From an uncultured Sulfuricurvum sp. (lineage in GTDB: Bacteria > Campylobacterota > Campylobacteria > Campylobacterales > Sulfurimonadaceae), in NCBI RefSeq assembly GCF_937936435.1, contig NZ_CALDDG010000052.1, positions 1 through 13,562 on the forward strand: a stretch of DNA of 13,562 bases. Reading direction: 5' to 3'. Below, one piece after another: positions 13,153 to 13,562 of the stretch (its first letter is position 1; each line of letters starts with the position of its first letter). Position numbers and translations under genes: made by a program. Under the pieces are notes generated by a model. The model had not been told where the DNA came from. It made no database searches and saw only the letters and a program-made list of their open reading frames with translations.

Positions 13153-13562
13153 ATGCTCCAATCGCTCGTCGGTAAAATATTCGGTACAAAAAACGATCGT
13201 GAAGTCAAAAAATATCGTAAAAACGTTGCGGCTATCAACGCTCGCGAACCTCATTTCAGCGCCATGGACGATGACGCGCTCAAATCGGCATTCGCCGCTC
13301 TTAAAGAAGCGGTGCAAAACGGTACGAAAACTTTGGACGATGTTCTGATCGATTCGTTCGCCATTACCCGCGAGGCGAGCAAACGCGTTTTGGGAATGCG
13401 CCATTTTGACGTTCAGCTGATCGGAGGGATGGTACTGCACGAGGGGCGTATCGCCGAGATGAAAACGGGAGAAGGTAAAACCCTCGTCGCGACATTGCCT
13501 GTCGTTTTGAATGCGATGAGCGGCAAAGGGGTTCATGTCGTAACCGTCAATGATTACCTGGC
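13153..13562 (+). CDS. secA: Preprotein translocase ATPase SecA (N-terminal part)
   Basis: Motor ATPase that drives preproteins through SecYEG at the inner membrane. Only the first 136 codons are inside the window; the frame is open to the edge. The translation begins MLQSLVGKIFGTKNDREVK, continues with the conserved RHFDVQLIGGMVLHEGRIAEM and reaches the Walker A motif MKTGEGKT (103-110) followed by VTVNDYL, all SecA hallmarks. ATG 13153 has AAGG 6 nt upstream. It is divergent from lolA. Nothing unusual is seen in the visible part. Confidence 0.98.
   Translation, partial: MLQSLVGKIFGTKNDREVKKYRKNVAAINAREPHFSAMDDDALKSAFAALKEAVQNGTKTLDDVLIDSFAITREASKRVLGMRHFDVQLIGGMVLHEGRIAEMKTGEGKTLVATLPVVLNAMSGKGVHVVTVNDYL

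Overview
The window looks like a chromosomal segment of a free-living Campylobacterota (Epsilonproteobacteria), most like the Sulfuricurvum/Sulfurimonas group. Three things point there: lolA lies divergently beside secA, an arrangement also found in Helicobacter and Campylobacter; the response regulator and kinase pair resembles the Helicobacter ArsRS acid-response type; and an ArsB/ArsC/permease arsenic cluster sits beside SulP anion transporters. No rRNA, tRNA, insertion sequence or CRISPR array was seen.

Layout. (1) Positions 1-2921: two divergent SulP-family anion transporters of different subtypes; the first is cut by the window edge. (2) 2918-3673: a four-repeat membrane protein (COG4705-like), convergent with the second SulP gene and sharing a 4-base stop overlap with it. 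(3) 3730-6988: a divergent arsenic-resistance cluster. Minus strand: arsR, arsC, a COG0701/ArsP-type permease and a small CxxC thioredoxin-like protein, tightly overlapping. Plus strand: arsB. The 100-bp gap holds two extended -10 promoters and a perfect inverted repeat that overlaps the arsR -35 box. (4) 6981-8861: an accessory block on the minus strand: an unlisted 41-aa small ORF, an Abi_2/AbiD-AbiF-like protein with a HEPN-type R-x4-H motif, and a very A/T-rich multispanning membrane protein. The small ORF and the Abi gene overlap by ATGA. (5) 8948-11651: an OmpR-type regulator (possibly leaderless), an ArsS-like kinase and a small outer-membrane beta-barrel protein, apparently one operon. 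(6) 11713-12399: a serine-rich protein with three EF-hands, followed by a clear hairpin terminator. (7) 12519-13562: lolA and, divergently, the first 136 codons of secA.

How they work together. The arsenic cluster is a self-contained detoxification unit: ArsR senses As(III), ArsC reduces arsenate, ArsB exports arsenite, and the permease/thioredoxin pair probably handles another arsenic species or supplies redox support. The Abi block looks like a compact abortive-infection or toxin-antitoxin module inserted between arsB and the two-component operon. Its small upstream ORF and a hairpin over that ORF's start are the least explained features and the best candidates for something undescribed.
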